Shown piece by piece: positions 12,842 through 26,323 of a stretch of DNA of 64,000 nucleotides. Below the pieces are notes generated by a model. It ran no database searches and was not told the DNA's origin. It saw only the letters and a program-made list of their open reading frames with translations. The DNA comes from Adineta vaga (taxonomy: Eukaryota > Rotifera). Made by a program: the position numbers and the translations under genes. The stretch lies in contig CP075496.1 in the NCBI GenBank assembly GCA_021613535.1, forward strand, positions 9,238,001 to 9,302,000, read 5' to 3'. The stretch's first letter is position 1. Each line of letters opens with the position of its first letter.

Positions 12842-13769
12842 TTATCTATAGGTCGTCAGTCTCATTAATGTTGGATTAACGTTATTTCGCCTTTTTCTCC
12901 ATAGATTACGAAGATGAGGTGCATAATATATATGTACAACAATCATACCCATAAAAGATAATAAAAATGTTAACCAACAAAGATATGTTTCCCACCAACT
13001 TATGTACCCAAATATAAAATAGATTAAAGATAAACAAATCGATGGTATACCACATAGAATTATAAAACTAAGTAACCATACAACACGTTTTATTACAGTA
13101 AAATCACGTTCAATTCTTGTTTTTTGTCGAAAAGTAAAATTTGCTGAATTGAGAAGCACATAACGCATTGTGCGCATATAAATTGTAAATGTTGATGAAA
13201 CAGGAAAAAGCCAGATTAAAATTATTGCTAATATAACTCCACGCCAACTTGTTAAAAGAACTTGACAATGATAATCGTCATATTGAAATTCGCCGAACAA
13301 AAGAATTGGTAGTGCCTGAAGTGCACTTAGAAAAATTTGAAAAAATATACAAAAAATATAATAATAAATATTTCGATGAAGAATAGGATGAGTATAATAA
13401 ATGATTCGAAAAAAACGATAAAGTGCTTGAATTGTGTTCGAATATAATGAACAAATACTAGTAATACTTACTAGAGACTTTTAATTGACACCCTAATGTC
13501 TGATTATTTTCTATTGACATCTCTGGAATGAGATGACCTTTCATCATTAATACGAACATATCCAAAAGTAAAATAGTAAATATACATACAGAAATAAACA
13601 TATTTAAACTAAGAAGAAATAAAATATTCTCCTTTGATTGCATTAATTGACGACGAATTATTATATATATACTAAATATTAGTATTATACAAATAGCAAG
13701 TATACATACACCAATGCCAATTGAATCAAGAATAACACTGGGTAAGAATATATTTATTGGCAAGATCAT
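12842..13769 (-). pseudogene. Rhodopsin-like receptor, frameshifted
   Basis: A seven-helix receptor of the divergent kind expanded in bdelloids, related to the intact copy at 50358-51248. The first frame (13769-13458) gives helices 1-2 and the Cys at the top of helix 3 (LGCQL). The continuation in another frame runs through helix 3-4 (a QALYRFFR segment where DRY would sit), then an open frame to 12842 with helices 5-7 and a basic tail. Between 13465 and 13490 the two frames meet with no usable intron; the only GT...AG there spans about 14 bases. A small indel is therefore the simplest reading. Ligand unknown. It could be a pseudogene or a sequencing indel. Confidence 0.65.
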
Positions 13770-14685
13770 ATCTTCAGTTGTATTGCTATATATTCACAAT
13801 CTTGAGCAGTAGATAAATGCTGACTATACTCTCTTAATCTGCAATTAAGATGAATATATATTAAAAGGATTCTCTCATGGAAATGATTTCATTTGTTAAC
13901 ATTAGACGAATGCATGACTTTTAATTTTTTTTATATATAAATCTTTTTTTATAATAATTCCAACAGGTACATATACACATGTTACTATAGCAGAATAACA
14001 AATTGAATTTGTGACAGAATCGAAAATATTGTTAATTATCAATCATTAGAAGATAATTACGAAGTAAAAATTACTTTTTATTTAATTTTTTCCAAATGGT
14101 ACTGATAAAATAATGTGAAGACTATCAAAACAGATTTATACACTCTTAACAGATGACCAATAAACTGTCTGATGATGAATGCTTTTCTAATCTTATTGTA
14201 TTCATTTGGTGAGAAGTTTTTTTGTTTGTGTATTCCGTGAATTGATGTGATCATGTGTGAGAGCATTGGAATGTCATTATATTGCACGAAAAATATAATG
14301 ATAAAAACGTTTCATTCTATGATATATTCTGCATGAATGCTTTTTATATCTAAATATTCAATGATTATATGATAAACTTTGTTTTTTTCACCTGTAATAT
14401 AACTATCTATGATCCGTTTGAACAGATGGTAAAATTCTCGTTTTCATATAGAGTACTATACAGTTGACTACACTATATACTCTGGTGCATGATTAACGTG
14501 AATTCCATGATCGAAATAGAAATATCATAGAAAGATTTTCTTTGATATTATTTTCTACTTTATCCATTACAAATAAGAGTAGATGAATACATGCTTCCAC
14601 GACACTTAACACAATTATTCAAATAAGTTCATTAAAATGTGTTTCTAGAGTATGAAATTATGCAGTGTTTATGAGCAAAACAAAT
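13770..14685. other. Intergenic, no supported gene
   Basis: AT-rich with several long A/T runs (for example 13920-13950). No coding or RNA feature is seen. Confidence 0.4.
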
Positions 14686-15288
14686 CTAATCGTCATCATT
14701 CAAGTAATATTCTTCAGCTGCTTCGTTGTCCTCTTCATCTTCTTTATCAAATAATGATTCATCTATGGTTGGTAACGGTTGTGGACCTCGAGAAAAAGCT
14801 TTCTAAATAACAATGTGCAATGATAATGATCTTAAATGAGAAGTCTACCTACTGCTTTCTTTTTATGAAACACTGTATGCAGCATACTCATTATTTCTGG
14901 TAGTTCTTCGTGTAATTTCAGTAATTCTTGTTTGATTGGTATCGTAGAAAAAAAATTTCGAATTTTTATAAATTTTTTTCCATGTGTACATCTATTAAAG
15001 ACAAAAATCATATAACAAACAGTATTCTTGCTTAAAACATTCATACCTATCAAAAAGGACTTTTGTACGACTTGTGATACGATATAATCTACTCATAACA
15101 CGTTGTAATTTATATTTGTCCGCATTGGCTTTTTCCGTTGAATCGAGATTATTCAAGAATTCATTGATACTTTCTAGATCATCAGCTAAGACAGCACAGA
15201 CTTCTTTATTCGATAAAACTATTTCTACTTTTTTGCAACAATGTTCTATAAGTTTATTGATAGTCGAATAATCGATTGTAGTAGACAT
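14686..15288 (-). CDS. Unknown 165-residue helical protein with acidic tail
   Basis: Three exons (15288-15047, 14991-14853, 14802-14686) with GT-AG borders join to 165 codons plus stop. The start is the Met of MSTTIDYST, which removes an upstream Phe-rich extension. Residues 1-125 look all-helical (pattern of Leu/Ile with Glu/Lys, e.g. LADDLESINEFLNNL and LHEELPEIMSML). A Pro hinge (RGPQPLPT) and a strongly acidic tail ending YYLNDDD follow. No signal peptide or membrane segment. I do not recognise the family; the helical bundle recalls adaptor-type four-helix domains but nothing specific enough to name. Confidence 0.75.
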
Positions 15289-17064
15289 GTGCACAGGTGA
15301 ATTATATTTTTGCAAAAAAAAAGATGATGTTGTGAAAAGAAACAAGAATAGAAGAAAAATTTTCTTCTTCTATGTTTATGAGTGTAAAAAGCTTTTTCTT
15401 TAAGTAAACGAAACAATATTGAATGTTTCGTTTATGTTAAAACGCCACGTCGCTAGTTTATCTCATACAATGTTTTTTGTGAGTCAGATTTTGCTACATG
15501 TGTGTTTAATAACAATCAATCCTCACGAATTATTTCCAAAGAAGAGAACATTGCTTCTATGTATTGTTAATAAAAGATATAGTCAGTTTTATTATAGATG
15601 TGGATATAGTGAAATCATATTTATATGATCCATGGTTGCAAATTTTCAATGTAGAAATAACTTGTATATTTGCTCGATCCGTAAAATCAACAAATATAAT
15701 TTATGGTCATTTAGATTTTTTGTTTAAGATATGATAAATCGTTCTAAATATACTGGATAAAGATACTCTCATATGCGTTTATAAACATTTTTCAATTTGC
15801 TGATGTTTCTCTTATTGTGAATATGAAGTTTGACGTTATATTAATTCACCTTGAACATATATATGAAATACTTAATATCAGTATTTTCTTTTGAAAAATA
15901 ATAAATCTTTCCTTTAAAATCTAGACAACATCAAGCGGAAAACAACTAGTTACAAACCGCGTACCTATAATATTTGAGTGAATCCTATGAAATGAAACAT
16001 AAATAGTTTATAAAATATTCATTCTTATTTAAAGAGCTATAGTAGGTTATGAAGAAAAATTAATATGGAAAGGAACACCCAAAATTAAAACAATTTTGAT
16101 TGATATTTATTCAATCTCTTTTACTGTGTTGTCATATTGTATTTTTCGAACGTATGAGATCGCATTAGAACATGTGGTTGTAATGAAAATAGAAGAAAAT
16201 AATGAAAAGATGCAAATGAACCAGCTGTGAGCTGTAACTTAATTGAAAATACAAGTTAAACTGTGTATAATCGATGATAGTACACACTACTAATCTATGA
16301 AGAATCTATCGTCTTTAAGGATAAGCAAAGAGACACAACAGAGTAATAAAAGGACAATAGCAAAGCACACACAAAAAATAAACTATACAAACTATGTTAC
16401 ATAAAACCTATAATGTCCAATCGGAGTAACACTACAGTAGTATTGGTACAATGCAGATCTGATTAGTTGATATTACCATATTAGTTCACTAAACATTTCT
16501 TATAGCTATCTTACGAGACGATATTCAATATAAAATTACAAAGAGAAACTCATACATATATACTTCTAGTTGACTTATCATCTCATAAATTAAGAACTAG
16601 ATGACATACGAATTCGAGCCATATGTACGAAAATATGGAGACTCAATTGAAATCATTCGTTCCGCAATTATAATTATGATATTCTATTTTAATGCAGGAT
16701 GTCCCAAAGAAGACGATTTTGACTTGGAATAAGAGAGCACACGGTGTTGTATAGTCAAGCCTACAAAACTTACATTAATTTTAAAGCTGAATCTGAAATT
16801 GTAATCCTTCAACTTTGCATGTAATACACTATATGTATAAACGTGAAAGAATTGATAGAAAATCGCTTGCCTCACCACGCACAGACATTTGTATTATTCT
16901 CGAATGGAAATATCATCAATACTCATCCACAGACACTCTGTTGATTTATCTAAAAATGACGTACAGATAGTGTTGATATGCATTTTGAAATAGCATGTAT
17001 GAGATCTATTATTTGCTTTCAAAATCGAGTCTCTATCACACTAGATATTGATTCTGGTCGACCG
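15289..17064. other. Intergenic, 1.8 kb, no supported gene
   Basis: No frame in this stretch has a recognisable domain. It includes the presumed promoter of the 165-residue gene and the 3' region of the TMEM272-like gene. I see no repeats or terminal inverted repeats of note. Confidence 0.4.
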
Positions 17065-17688
17065 TTAGTCTTTTAACATACGCTTAATTTTAGGTATTTG
17101 CTTTTTAATTTTAATAATACCATTTGTAGGTGATTTTCTTGATTGTGGTATGCATGCAAATGAGCAACAAAAATAAATACTCATAATATATGTACAAATA
17201 ATTAACCAAAAAGCAGTCTGATAAAGAACACCATTGCAATATGAACCGATGTTTGTTTGATCATTAAATTGGACACGTTTGACTATACTGAAAACCGAAA
17301 TATTTCCCACGATAAACCAGACAAATAGAAATAGAATAAGAAATGCACTCAAAAATGCAATTAAAGTAATAAATTGATATTTATATTTGTCGATGTATAT
17401 GATATATACGATAGCGACCAGATGAATAACAAAAATAAAGAGACCAACCGCACCTTGAACAATGAGATAGATTGGAATATACGATTGACTAGGACAATCA
17501 TGTACATAAAGAATGCCGACAACGAAAGAAACGATAACAATTGATAGAGGGAGAAGAAGTTGGCAATGGAATCGTTTTGATGCATAGAGTCCAGTTGTTT
17601 TCTTGATTACTTTAGCAGGACCAAAGCCTTTAGAGAAATGAGATCGAATGTCATTGGGTACCATTTCTTGATCCATTGTAGACGCCAT
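17065..17688 (-). CDS. TMEM272-like four-helix membrane protein
   Basis: A 207-residue single exon. A cytosolic N-terminus of about 40 residues precedes four hydrophobic segments (about 43-63, 73-96, 103-128 and 152-178) and a short basic tail rich in Lys. The loop after helix 1 has HDCPSQSYIPIYLIV, close to the 'DCP-x-x-YIPIYL' pattern I recall in the TMEM272 family. Helix 3 ends FVWFIVGN, also as in that family. The function of the family is not established. Multi-copy relatives are usual in invertebrates. Confidence 0.75.
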   Translation of the reverse strand: MASTMDQEMVPNDIRSHFSKGFGPAKVIKKTTGLYASKRFHCQLLLPLSIVIVSFVVGILYVHDCPSQSYIPIYLIVQGAVGLFIFVIHLVAIVYIIYIDKYKYQFITLIAFLSAFLILFLFVWFIVGNISVFSIVKRVQFNDQTNIGSYCNGVLYQTAFWLIICTYIMSIYFCCSFACIPQSRKSPTNGIIKIKKQIPKIKRMLKD

Positions 17689-17851
17689 CTAGATGCTATT
17701 TTGGAAAAAAATATGTTCAGAAAAACGAATTTGTTCTTTCAAGATTGTCAAAGATGGTGTACATACAATAGTGATGTTTCTTCGTCCCACAACGAGAAAA
17801 TATTTTACTTGTGAAGGTTAGAATATGGGTGTGTAAAAAGTAAAATATACA

Positions 17852-17870
17852 CACATATATATATATATAT
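17852..17870. repeat. (AT)n microsatellite
   Basis: A short run of AT dinucleotides preceded by ACAC, upstream of the TMEM272-like gene. Confidence 0.6.
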
Positions 17871-18175
17871 TTATATACGCAAGTGTTGGTGACCATGCGC
17901 GATGTGCATCAATGGCTGTACACAAACGCAACAGTGAATGTACAGTTTTCTCTGTGTTGACTCATACTTTTCAATCAATAACAATTGCCATGATATAATC
18001 ATTCTCTAGTTGTTTGTCATTCGAGGTGTGTTATATTTCCTAAATAAGACTATTAATATTCACTTGCTCCTTGATATGCAATTCTGTCGCTGAATTGATT
18101 GCATGAATTCAATTATAGTGTCTATTTTATTTAATATATGTTAAGATGATTAAATATTAGTTGAATGCGCCCAGA

Positions 18176-18649
18176 TCAGTTAAAGCTTGGTTTTAAAGCT
18201 CGTCGTATCTTTCTTTTAGATAATGTTCTCATATTTATGTCATGTGCAATTTCGTTACGTAATTGATTTACTTTTTGCGCTTGGGTTCTGTTTTTGAAAA
18301 CATGTTCAGCTGATGTGAGCCGTTGATACATGGTTTCACCTGAGTAGCTAAACATTTTCAATGAATGATCCAATAAACTGTTGGCATAAATAATAGCCAA
18401 AGGGCGACATTCTTCAATTTGTGATAACTCTTCAATTCGCTGCTATTTTGTAATAAATAGATCATTTCGAGACGGAAAAAAGAATGAAGATATACGACGA
18501 CAACACCACCCGATAAGGAGAATAAAGAACAAGGCAAAAATACCAATAATACTAAAGATCATCACCGATAGATGCAAAGAGAGTTGAGGAGGTGATGGAG
18601 GTTCTTTATACTTGGTTGATAGGTTCTGGAAGATTAAGATAATAATCAT
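18176..18649 (-). pseudogene. Single-pass membrane protein with one in-frame TAG
   Basis: One reading frame spans 18649-18176 apart from a single TAG near 18443-18445, followed in the same frame by CAG CGA ATT. The part before it has one membrane helix (IFSIIGIFALFFILLIGWCC) and a short basic cytosolic stretch. The part after it is about 88 residues, helical and basic (KSKRKIRRALKPSF-like end). No phase-matched intron donor lies between the helix and the stop. The stop could be a nonsense mutation (one base from CAG or AAG), readthrough, or the true end of a shorter protein with chance coding after it. Family not recognised. Confidence 0.45.
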
Positions 18650-19496
18650 CCATTGTATAGATTTGAAAATAAAGCAAAAATATTTTTACAGGTTGTGTCC
18701 TCACGTGTTTCTTCGCATGTATATTTGCGTATTATTTTTCTTCTTTTCTTTCTGTTACATTTCATATTATTTTTGAAAATTTTTTTTCTTTCCATCAAGC
18801 ATCGTTAATTAATTCTAGTTTTTTGCTTTTCTTCAACATATCTCGATATTTATCTGGATCAAATAGATAGCAATTTTAAAAGAAATGCATTCACTGGTTA
18901 AAACATATCCTCATTCTGAACACATGCTTCGTTATGAAACCCAATACGAATGTACGAATTTGGTGATGACCATAGTATACGCCTTATGCAATATATATAC
19001 AAATCTGATAAATGTGATTGGTATTTTATAACAAATAATATATTTTACCTTCTAAATAAAAGATTAGTTGGAAGGAAAAAAGGGAGTATGCCCTATTTGT
19101 ATCTTTATATAATTACTCAAAATGAATATGTTTATTGGGATTATACCATACTTAAGAAAGCAAAGTTCATATTCATTAAGTGTAACTGGTGTAACCAGTT
19201 CTGAATATAGATCTTGAACATCACTTTCATGTGCAGATGGTTTTGCAGCTGATAAACAAACAAAAGAACTGTATCTGTCATTGGTTCTCTTCAAATTTCA
19301 AATTAATTTTCCTATTTCAAACAATAAATCAGAGAAAAACGAGTATAATATCTACAAGATTTTTCTTATCAATAAACAAAATTACAGTATGGAATGCTTG
19401 TTATTTTTATTACGTTTAAAAATTTCTACTTGTATACTTCATCATATTGTAAGAAAGAATGAATGAAAGAAAGAAGGGCAAAGGTGAAATCAACGA

Positions 19497-19514
19497 ATAT
19501 ATATATATATATAT
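19497..19514. repeat. (AT)n microsatellite
   Basis: About nine AT units in an AT-rich intergenic stretch, 250 bases upstream of the SDR gene. Confidence 0.7.
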
Positions 19515-19611
19515 AGATAACTAAATGAGGATCAAAATAAAGCTGCCCTTTTTTCATCGCCATGATGATATTTCTTATCTGAAAGTAAGTAAAACTGCTC
19601 TACAATACATA

Positions 19612-19637
19612 GAACGAACGAACGAACGAACGAACGA
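19612..19637. repeat. (GAAC)n microsatellite
   Basis: About six perfect four-base units GAAC, 125 bases upstream of the SDR start codon. Confidence 0.8.
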
Positions 19638-19761
19638 AAAAAACCATGCGTATGTCCATGATAACAAAGTATATTCTTTCTATTCATTTACTGATATTGA
19701 TAGCGTCATTTGTTTCGTATATATAAAACGCTCGTTTTACCCTGAAACAAACGAATAAAAC

Positions 19762-20733
19762 ATGATTTTTGTCATTGGAGTTATTTTACTCGCTTATATT
19801 GCTTATCAATTATATCAACATTTCAATCCTGCACCTAATGTAGATCCACATGGTAAATATGTTCTCATCAGTGGCTGTGATACTGGCTTTGGTAATGCAT
19901 TAGCTATTGAACTTGATAAACAAGGATATAATGTCTTTGCGGGTGTCTATAGTTCTAATAATCAAACTACATTAACCAATCAACTTTCACCTCGAGCCAC
20001 TGTTTTTTTACTTGATATAACTCAAAAGAAAGATATTGACTCAGCATTCGAAATGGTCAAAGCCAAAACAAACACTCTTCATGCTTTGGTCAACAATGCT
20101 GGTGTTTCAACTGGTGGACATATTGATTGGATTACAACAGAATCTATGCGTCAAATCATGGATATTAATTTTTTTGGACATGTTGATATGACTAAAACAT
20201 TTTTACCATTACTCGTTTCTAAACGAGGTTCACGTGTTATTAATATCTGTTCAGTTGCTGGTTTCATCAGTCCTCCGTCGAGTTCAGCTTATTGTGCTTC
20301 GAAATATGCATTGGAATCATTTTCAGATTGTCTTCGTCGTGAAATGTTTTCTTGGGGTTTACATGTTAGTATCATTGAGCCAGGTATTATGGGTACGGCT
20401 ATTGTTCAAAAACATACTCAAGCTGTACGCGAAGTAGGCTTACAATTATCAGTTGATGCAAAAGAACGATGGGGTGAAGAGTATTTCCAAAGTTATTTTA
20501 AAAAATTAGAAAATAATATTCTGGTTAAAAATGCAGAAAATCCAATTAAAGTTGTCCGTGCATTGGAGCACGCAGTATCTAGTACAGCTCCATGCATTCG
20601 TTATAAACCTGGATGGCAATCAAAATGTATCTACTATCCATTATCGATACTTCCAACTTGGTTAACCGATCTTTATTTTATAAAAACACGTACTTTAGAT
20701 GTTTCGCCCATTGGCATAAAGAAACAACTCTAA
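19762..20733 (+). CDS. Short-chain dehydrogenase, retinol/17-beta-hydroxysteroid dehydrogenase type
   Basis: A 323-residue single exon. An N-terminal membrane anchor (residues 2-18) precedes a classical SDR Rossmann fold: cofactor motif SGCDTGFG (37-44), NNAG (111-114), Ser at about 164 and the catalytic Y-x-x-x-K (YCASK, 177-181). The start and the long C-terminal part (PGI, then substrate-binding helices) match the SDR9C group (RDH5/RDH16, HSD17B6, BDH1-like), whose members oxidise or reduce retinoids and steroids on the ER membrane. The substrate cannot be told from sequence. All key residues are present, so it looks active. Confidence 0.88.
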   Translation: MIFVIGVILLAYIAYQLYQHFNPAPNVDPHGKYVLISGCDTGFGNALAIELDKQGYNVFAGVYSSNNQTTLTNQLSPRATVFLLDITQKKDIDSAFEMVKAKTNTLHALVNNAGVSTGGHIDWITTESMRQIMDINFFGHVDMTKTFLPLLVSKRGSRVINICSVAGFISPPSSSAYCASKYALESFSDCLRREMFSWGLHVSIIEPGIMGTAIVQKHTQAVREVGLQLSVDAKERWGEEYFQSYFKKLENNILVKNAENPIKVVRALEHAVSSTAPCIRYKPGWQSKCIYYPLSILPTWLTDLYFIKTRTLDVSPIGIKKQL

Positions 20734-21132
20734 TTCGACTTTTACTTAGATAATTTAAGCTATTGTTCATAGAGAACAATATATAATCATCAGTAACTGT
20801 TCCATTTTTCCTATCTTCATATAACAGTAAAAAAAAGAACATCATTTAAAACAAAAATATCCTTTTTCGCGATTTATCTTGAAATTAATCTCTTCGTTGA
20901 CGTATTGCAACAGAATTCATCACATTCAAACTGCGTTCGCTCAAAATAGTTTTTCTATTTTGTACCGTATCTGACTTCTTTCTATTCGGACTTTCAATCA
21001 TCGCATTACCACGATATGCTACAAAATGATTTTAACTAGTCGTTTATTAAGGAAAAAAATATACTTCAACCTTTGTAATAGTTTGATTACAAGATCTGAG
21101 AGTAAAAAAGTAGATCAACAATTAAATTTTTT
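20734..21132. other. Short intergenic, convergent 3' ends
   Basis: Separates the SDR gene and the kinase gene, which converge here. Nothing beyond presumed 3' UTRs is visible. Confidence 0.4.
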
Positions 21133-22896
<1,764 letters not shown>

Positions 22897-23485
22897 TGTT
22901 AGGTGTTACAATTTTCACAATAAAAAAGGCAAACGATTTTTTTGCAGGGAAGTAGTTAATTATTGTAATTGAAAATGTGTGGTGTAAGAATATGCTTTAC
23001 GAAATTTGCAATCACATCGTGGGATTACAATGTTGAGAAATTATGAGTAGAAAGTGGGGAAAACATCACAAGTTGAGACAGAAAGAAGAAACAAAAAAGA
23101 GTCGAGCACGTGCGAAGTAATATGAGAAGAACGAAAGAAAGAAATATGACGAGTAATAAAGATAATAATATAATAGAAAAGAAAAGAAAAGAAAGAAAAA
23201 GTAAACAACGATAGTCCTGTAGGAATAACTTCAGTGTTGTTCTCCTTTGAGCATAGAATTATTATAAAAATGTTTACAACAATATAATCATTCATAGAAT
23301 AAAATGAACTAAAATCAATAAGAGTACTTAAAATCTATATATGAATGAATTTTAATTTAATTTGATTATATTCTTATCCATTTTTTAATCATACACTTTG
23401 TTATAAACGATTATGTTCTAATCAATCATAATCATTATGTTAAAAGTTTAAAAAATGTTTCTTGCATTATTAATCAGATCTAAAA
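22897..23485. other. Intergenic, no supported gene
   Basis: Contains the presumed kinase promoter. There is a purine-rich tract (GAAAA units) near 23150-23200 and a weak hydrophobic frame at 23041-23295 on the minus strand that I do not consider a gene. Confidence 0.4.
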
Positions 23486-24443
23486 TCACGCGTTGTTTTT
23501 CGTTTTTTTAATAAACCAAGTATTTGAGAGAACAGTGACATTGAGTTTATTGCTATCTATAAATCTTAGAACATCACATCGTACAGCTTTCCAACTCCAA
23601 TCATCGCCAATAAGAATTCCACCCGTTTGAAGAAGTGTCCAATATAATTCAAGTTCTAGATACGTTTCACCTTGTAAATGTGCACTATCCAAATAAATAA
23701 TTTGAGGAAATAATTTTTTTTCAAGTAGAAAACGTGCACCTAATAAGGATGTTGTAGAATATGGTATAACATGATCTGTTAGATTATTTGCGATAATATT
23801 AGCAAGAAATTGTTCGTAAACAATTGGTCTACCATATACAATACCCATCATTTGTCGAAAATCATCTCGAATCCAATGTTCAAGTCCACCGAGCCATGTA
23901 TCGATACAAAGTAAAACATATGTTTCTATCGATTCATCTTCAAGTAATGCTTTACCTATATTGGTTGCCGATCGACCCATAAAGCTACCTACTTCGACGA
24001 CAAATGTAATGGATATATCAACTTCTTTTCGAAGTTTTGTAAACAATGATTGTGTCAGAGATGTATGTGGATATGTTGAATCAAGTTTCTTTTTAAATTA
24101 TTAGGCCATGTTTCATATAAATTGGGTATGCTGTAGATCCAAAGAGAAATTTATGTAGTTCTTGAAACGATGGTGAATATGTTGTTGGCATAGCTAACCA
24201 TGATGAATCGTTTAGAATGGAAAAAAATGATTGAAATAAATGCCGAGGAGTTATTCGAGGATCGTAAGAATCACAATCGACTTGTTTTTTATGATGAGTA
24301 ATAATTAAACCTTGAAGATCTGATTGGTCAGGAGTTTTGATTGAATAATTTAATAAAAGTTTGGTCATAATACTGATTGTAATTAATAATATTATTAATT
24401 TAATACATAGTTTCGTTGATTGTTTTATTTGACACGTATTCAT
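23486..24443 (-). pseudogene. Membrane-anchored Methyltransf_24-like protein, frameshifted
   Basis: The first frame (24443-24093) starts with a type II signal anchor (residues 12-34) and a short lumenal region. The second (to 23486) carries a class I SAM-methyltransferase fold: VVEVGSFMGRSA (motif I), LCIDTWLGG, LDSAHLQGETYLELELYW and GGILIGDDW, as in Methyltransf_24 (PF13578). The frame switches between about 24100 and 24130. There FLFGS on one frame is followed by a SIPNLYETWPNNL-like stretch on another, with no room for an intron. A one-base shift is the simple reading. Substrate unknown; the family includes bacterial cephalosporin hydroxylase-like and sugar methyltransferases. Probably a damaged member of a multi-copy family, or a sequencing indel. 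Confidence 0.7.
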
Positions 24444-25207
24444 ATTTTTAAATGGAAATTTTTCTAAAAAAGTAAAAGGTGCAACACGATCAACAAATAT
24501 TACAAGTATATACTCTTCCTGTTTTAATTCAGGTAGCTTTGTTCATATGTAAAATATCTCAATGGAAACAATGGTCTCTTTTGTTATTCTGCAGTTTTAT
24601 CATGAATCGGTCGTGTAATTATAAGTCTTGGCAAACTATTTATAAATGTTACGAAGAAAACGGAAAAGATGGAAAGCATGAAATATTTCTTGAAGAAGAA
24701 GAAAGAAAAAGAAAGTTAGATTATCCCCTCTTCGTAACATTTTATCTTACTTCTTACTTGAAAAAAAGAATTAGCAAACATACATTTATACGACGGTGAG
24801 AAAAAGAGAAGAAAGCTTGCCGTAAGTATGGCAGGCATTGAACTGATTGTCAGGAGAAAGGAAAAAGAAATGGCTTGATTAACGCAAACATGATTTTCAG
24901 TGAAAGAAGATTTTGTTTTCAAAATTCATAGCAGCGAATAAATGATTAAAAAGAAGTCTTTTTCAAATATTAGAGGAAGCTGTTCTGTCAAGTAAAAATC
25001 ATATCAAGATAGTTTACAAAATATTTTAATCAGAAAAATTTTAATTTCATCTGTTTATATCCATTTTTCTATATTTATAAAACAAGAAGAATATAACGAA
25101 CACATTTTATCTTTTATCTTATAGAAAAGATAATCAAGTCATATATGAATAGTGTATTCTTTCCCGAAACGCATATTTTATTGTATTTAAAGAAAAAAAA
25201 CATAATA
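24444..25207. other. Intergenic between divergent genes
   Basis: Shared upstream region of the methyltransferase (minus) and the GH43-like gene (plus). The frame at 24479-24799 is purine-rich low complexity and not supported as a gene. Confidence 0.4.
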
Positions 25208-26323
25208 ATGATCTCATTCTATATTTTTCTTCTATCAAATTTGTTACTTATTTCAAGTAAACAGATAACTATTTCCAATATTCTTCCACGTCTTGATATC
25301 AATGGTAATTTTGTTGATGCACATGATGGTTGTTTAGTGAAATTCAATAATACTTACTTCATCTATGGTACTGTTTATGGTCATTGTCATCAATCGACGA
25401 CTATTTGTGATGCTGTTTGTGGTTACTTAAATAATACTTTTGCATTATATACATCACTTGATCTTGTTAATTGGACATTGATTAATAATAATATTGTACC
25501 TGATGTAACTATCGACCATAGTTATGTCAATTATTGGATGCCTAATGTTGGTTATAATATTCGAACGAAACAGTTTGTAATGATTTATTGGTCGAGTAGA
25601 TATGGTTTTAAAAATTCTAGTATTGCTCTTGCTATTTCTTCAACGCCTTATGGACCATTTAGGAATGCTCCACCGTTAGAAATGCAAGGAGGAAAAATAA
25701 TTAGTGATACAACAAATCTGTTTATTGATGATGATAATACAGCTTATGTACGTTACAATACACGTGATGCACCATTACGACATGTTATTGAGAAACTTTC
25801 ATCGGATTGGATGACGACAACAGGAGAATATTCGATTATTTTTGAGAAGCAAGATTTTCCTTGGTATGATGGTGGTGGTATCTTTAAAAGGAAAGGAATT
25901 TATTATACTATGCTATCGTTTGATTGTTGTTTTTGCCAATGGGGTTCAGATGCACGAACATTTGCAACGACGAATATTCTTGGAAATTGGACATACATAG
26001 GTCAATTAAACTATTGTGCTGATGGAAAGCTACCACCTAATCATGTAAATGATATGACAATCAATCCATGTTCAATTAATGATCCATACGGAACGAATTT
26101 TACTGTTCCTGCTCAACAATTCAATGTTGCAACATTATCAATATCAGCAAATGAAACTTTCTATATGTATTATGGAGAAAGATTTCGTTCAAGTAAAGAT
26201 GGAATAAAAGGACATGATTTTCAAGCATGGATACCAATCGAATTTACAGCAAATGATACTTTAATGCCAATGAAATTTTATGCTAATTTCACAATCAATA
26301 TTCAAGATGATTTCGCTAACTAA
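25208..26323 (+). CDS. Secreted GH43-like glycosidase
   Basis: A 371-residue intronless frame. I chose the Met at 25208 over one 21 codons upstream because it opens a clean signal peptide (MISFYIFLLSNLLLISS). The rest reads as a five-bladed beta-propeller of the GH43/62/68 clan: an early DAHDGCLVKFNNTYFIYG blade carrying the usual first acidic residue, YTSLDLVNWTLI, WMPNVGYN, FIDDDNTAYVRY and WYDGGGIFKRKGIYY. It carries many N-glycosylation sequons. Probable action on arabinan, xylan or galactan side chains of plant or algal food. GH43 is chiefly bacterial and fungal, so gene transfer is likely, but the nearest donor cannot be told from here. Confidence 0.78.
   Translation: MISFYIFLLSNLLLISSKQITISNILPRLDINGNFVDAHDGCLVKFNNTYFIYGTVYGHCHQSTTICDAVCGYLNNTFALYTSLDLVNWTLINNNIVPDVTIDHSYVNYWMPNVGYNIRTKQFVMIYWSSRYGFKNSSIALAISSTPYGPFRNAPPLEMQGGKIISDTTNLFIDDDNTAYVRYNTRDAPLRHVIEKLSSDWMTTTGEYSIIFEKQDFPWYDGGGIFKRKGIYYTMLSFDCCFCQWGSDARTFATTNILGNWTYIGQLNYCADGKLPPNHVNDMTINPCSINDPYGTNFTVPAQQFNVATLSISANETFYMYYGERFRSSKDGIKGHDFQAWIPIEFTANDTLMPMKFYANFTINIQDDFAN

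Larger units (their letters stand above)
18650..19761. other. Intergenic with microsatellites
   Basis: No gene supported; frames at 19064-19466 are AT-rich and lack domains. It contains an (AT)n run at 19497-19514 and a (GAAC)n run at 19612-19637, just upstream of the SDR gene. Confidence 0.45.

Noticed and set aside
13458-13500. A 14-base intron rescuing the receptor frame
   Set aside because: GT...AG borders exist but 14 bases is too short for spliceosomal removal; other introns here are 48 bases or longer.
16684-16878. A minus-strand frame near 16.7 kb as a transposase piece
   Set aside because: The composition is AT-driven and no transposase motif is present.
18443-18600. An intron that would remove the in-frame TAG
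   Set aside because: The available GT donors between the helix and the stop are not in a phase compatible with the AG after the stop. The one upstream donor in phase would delete the membrane helix.
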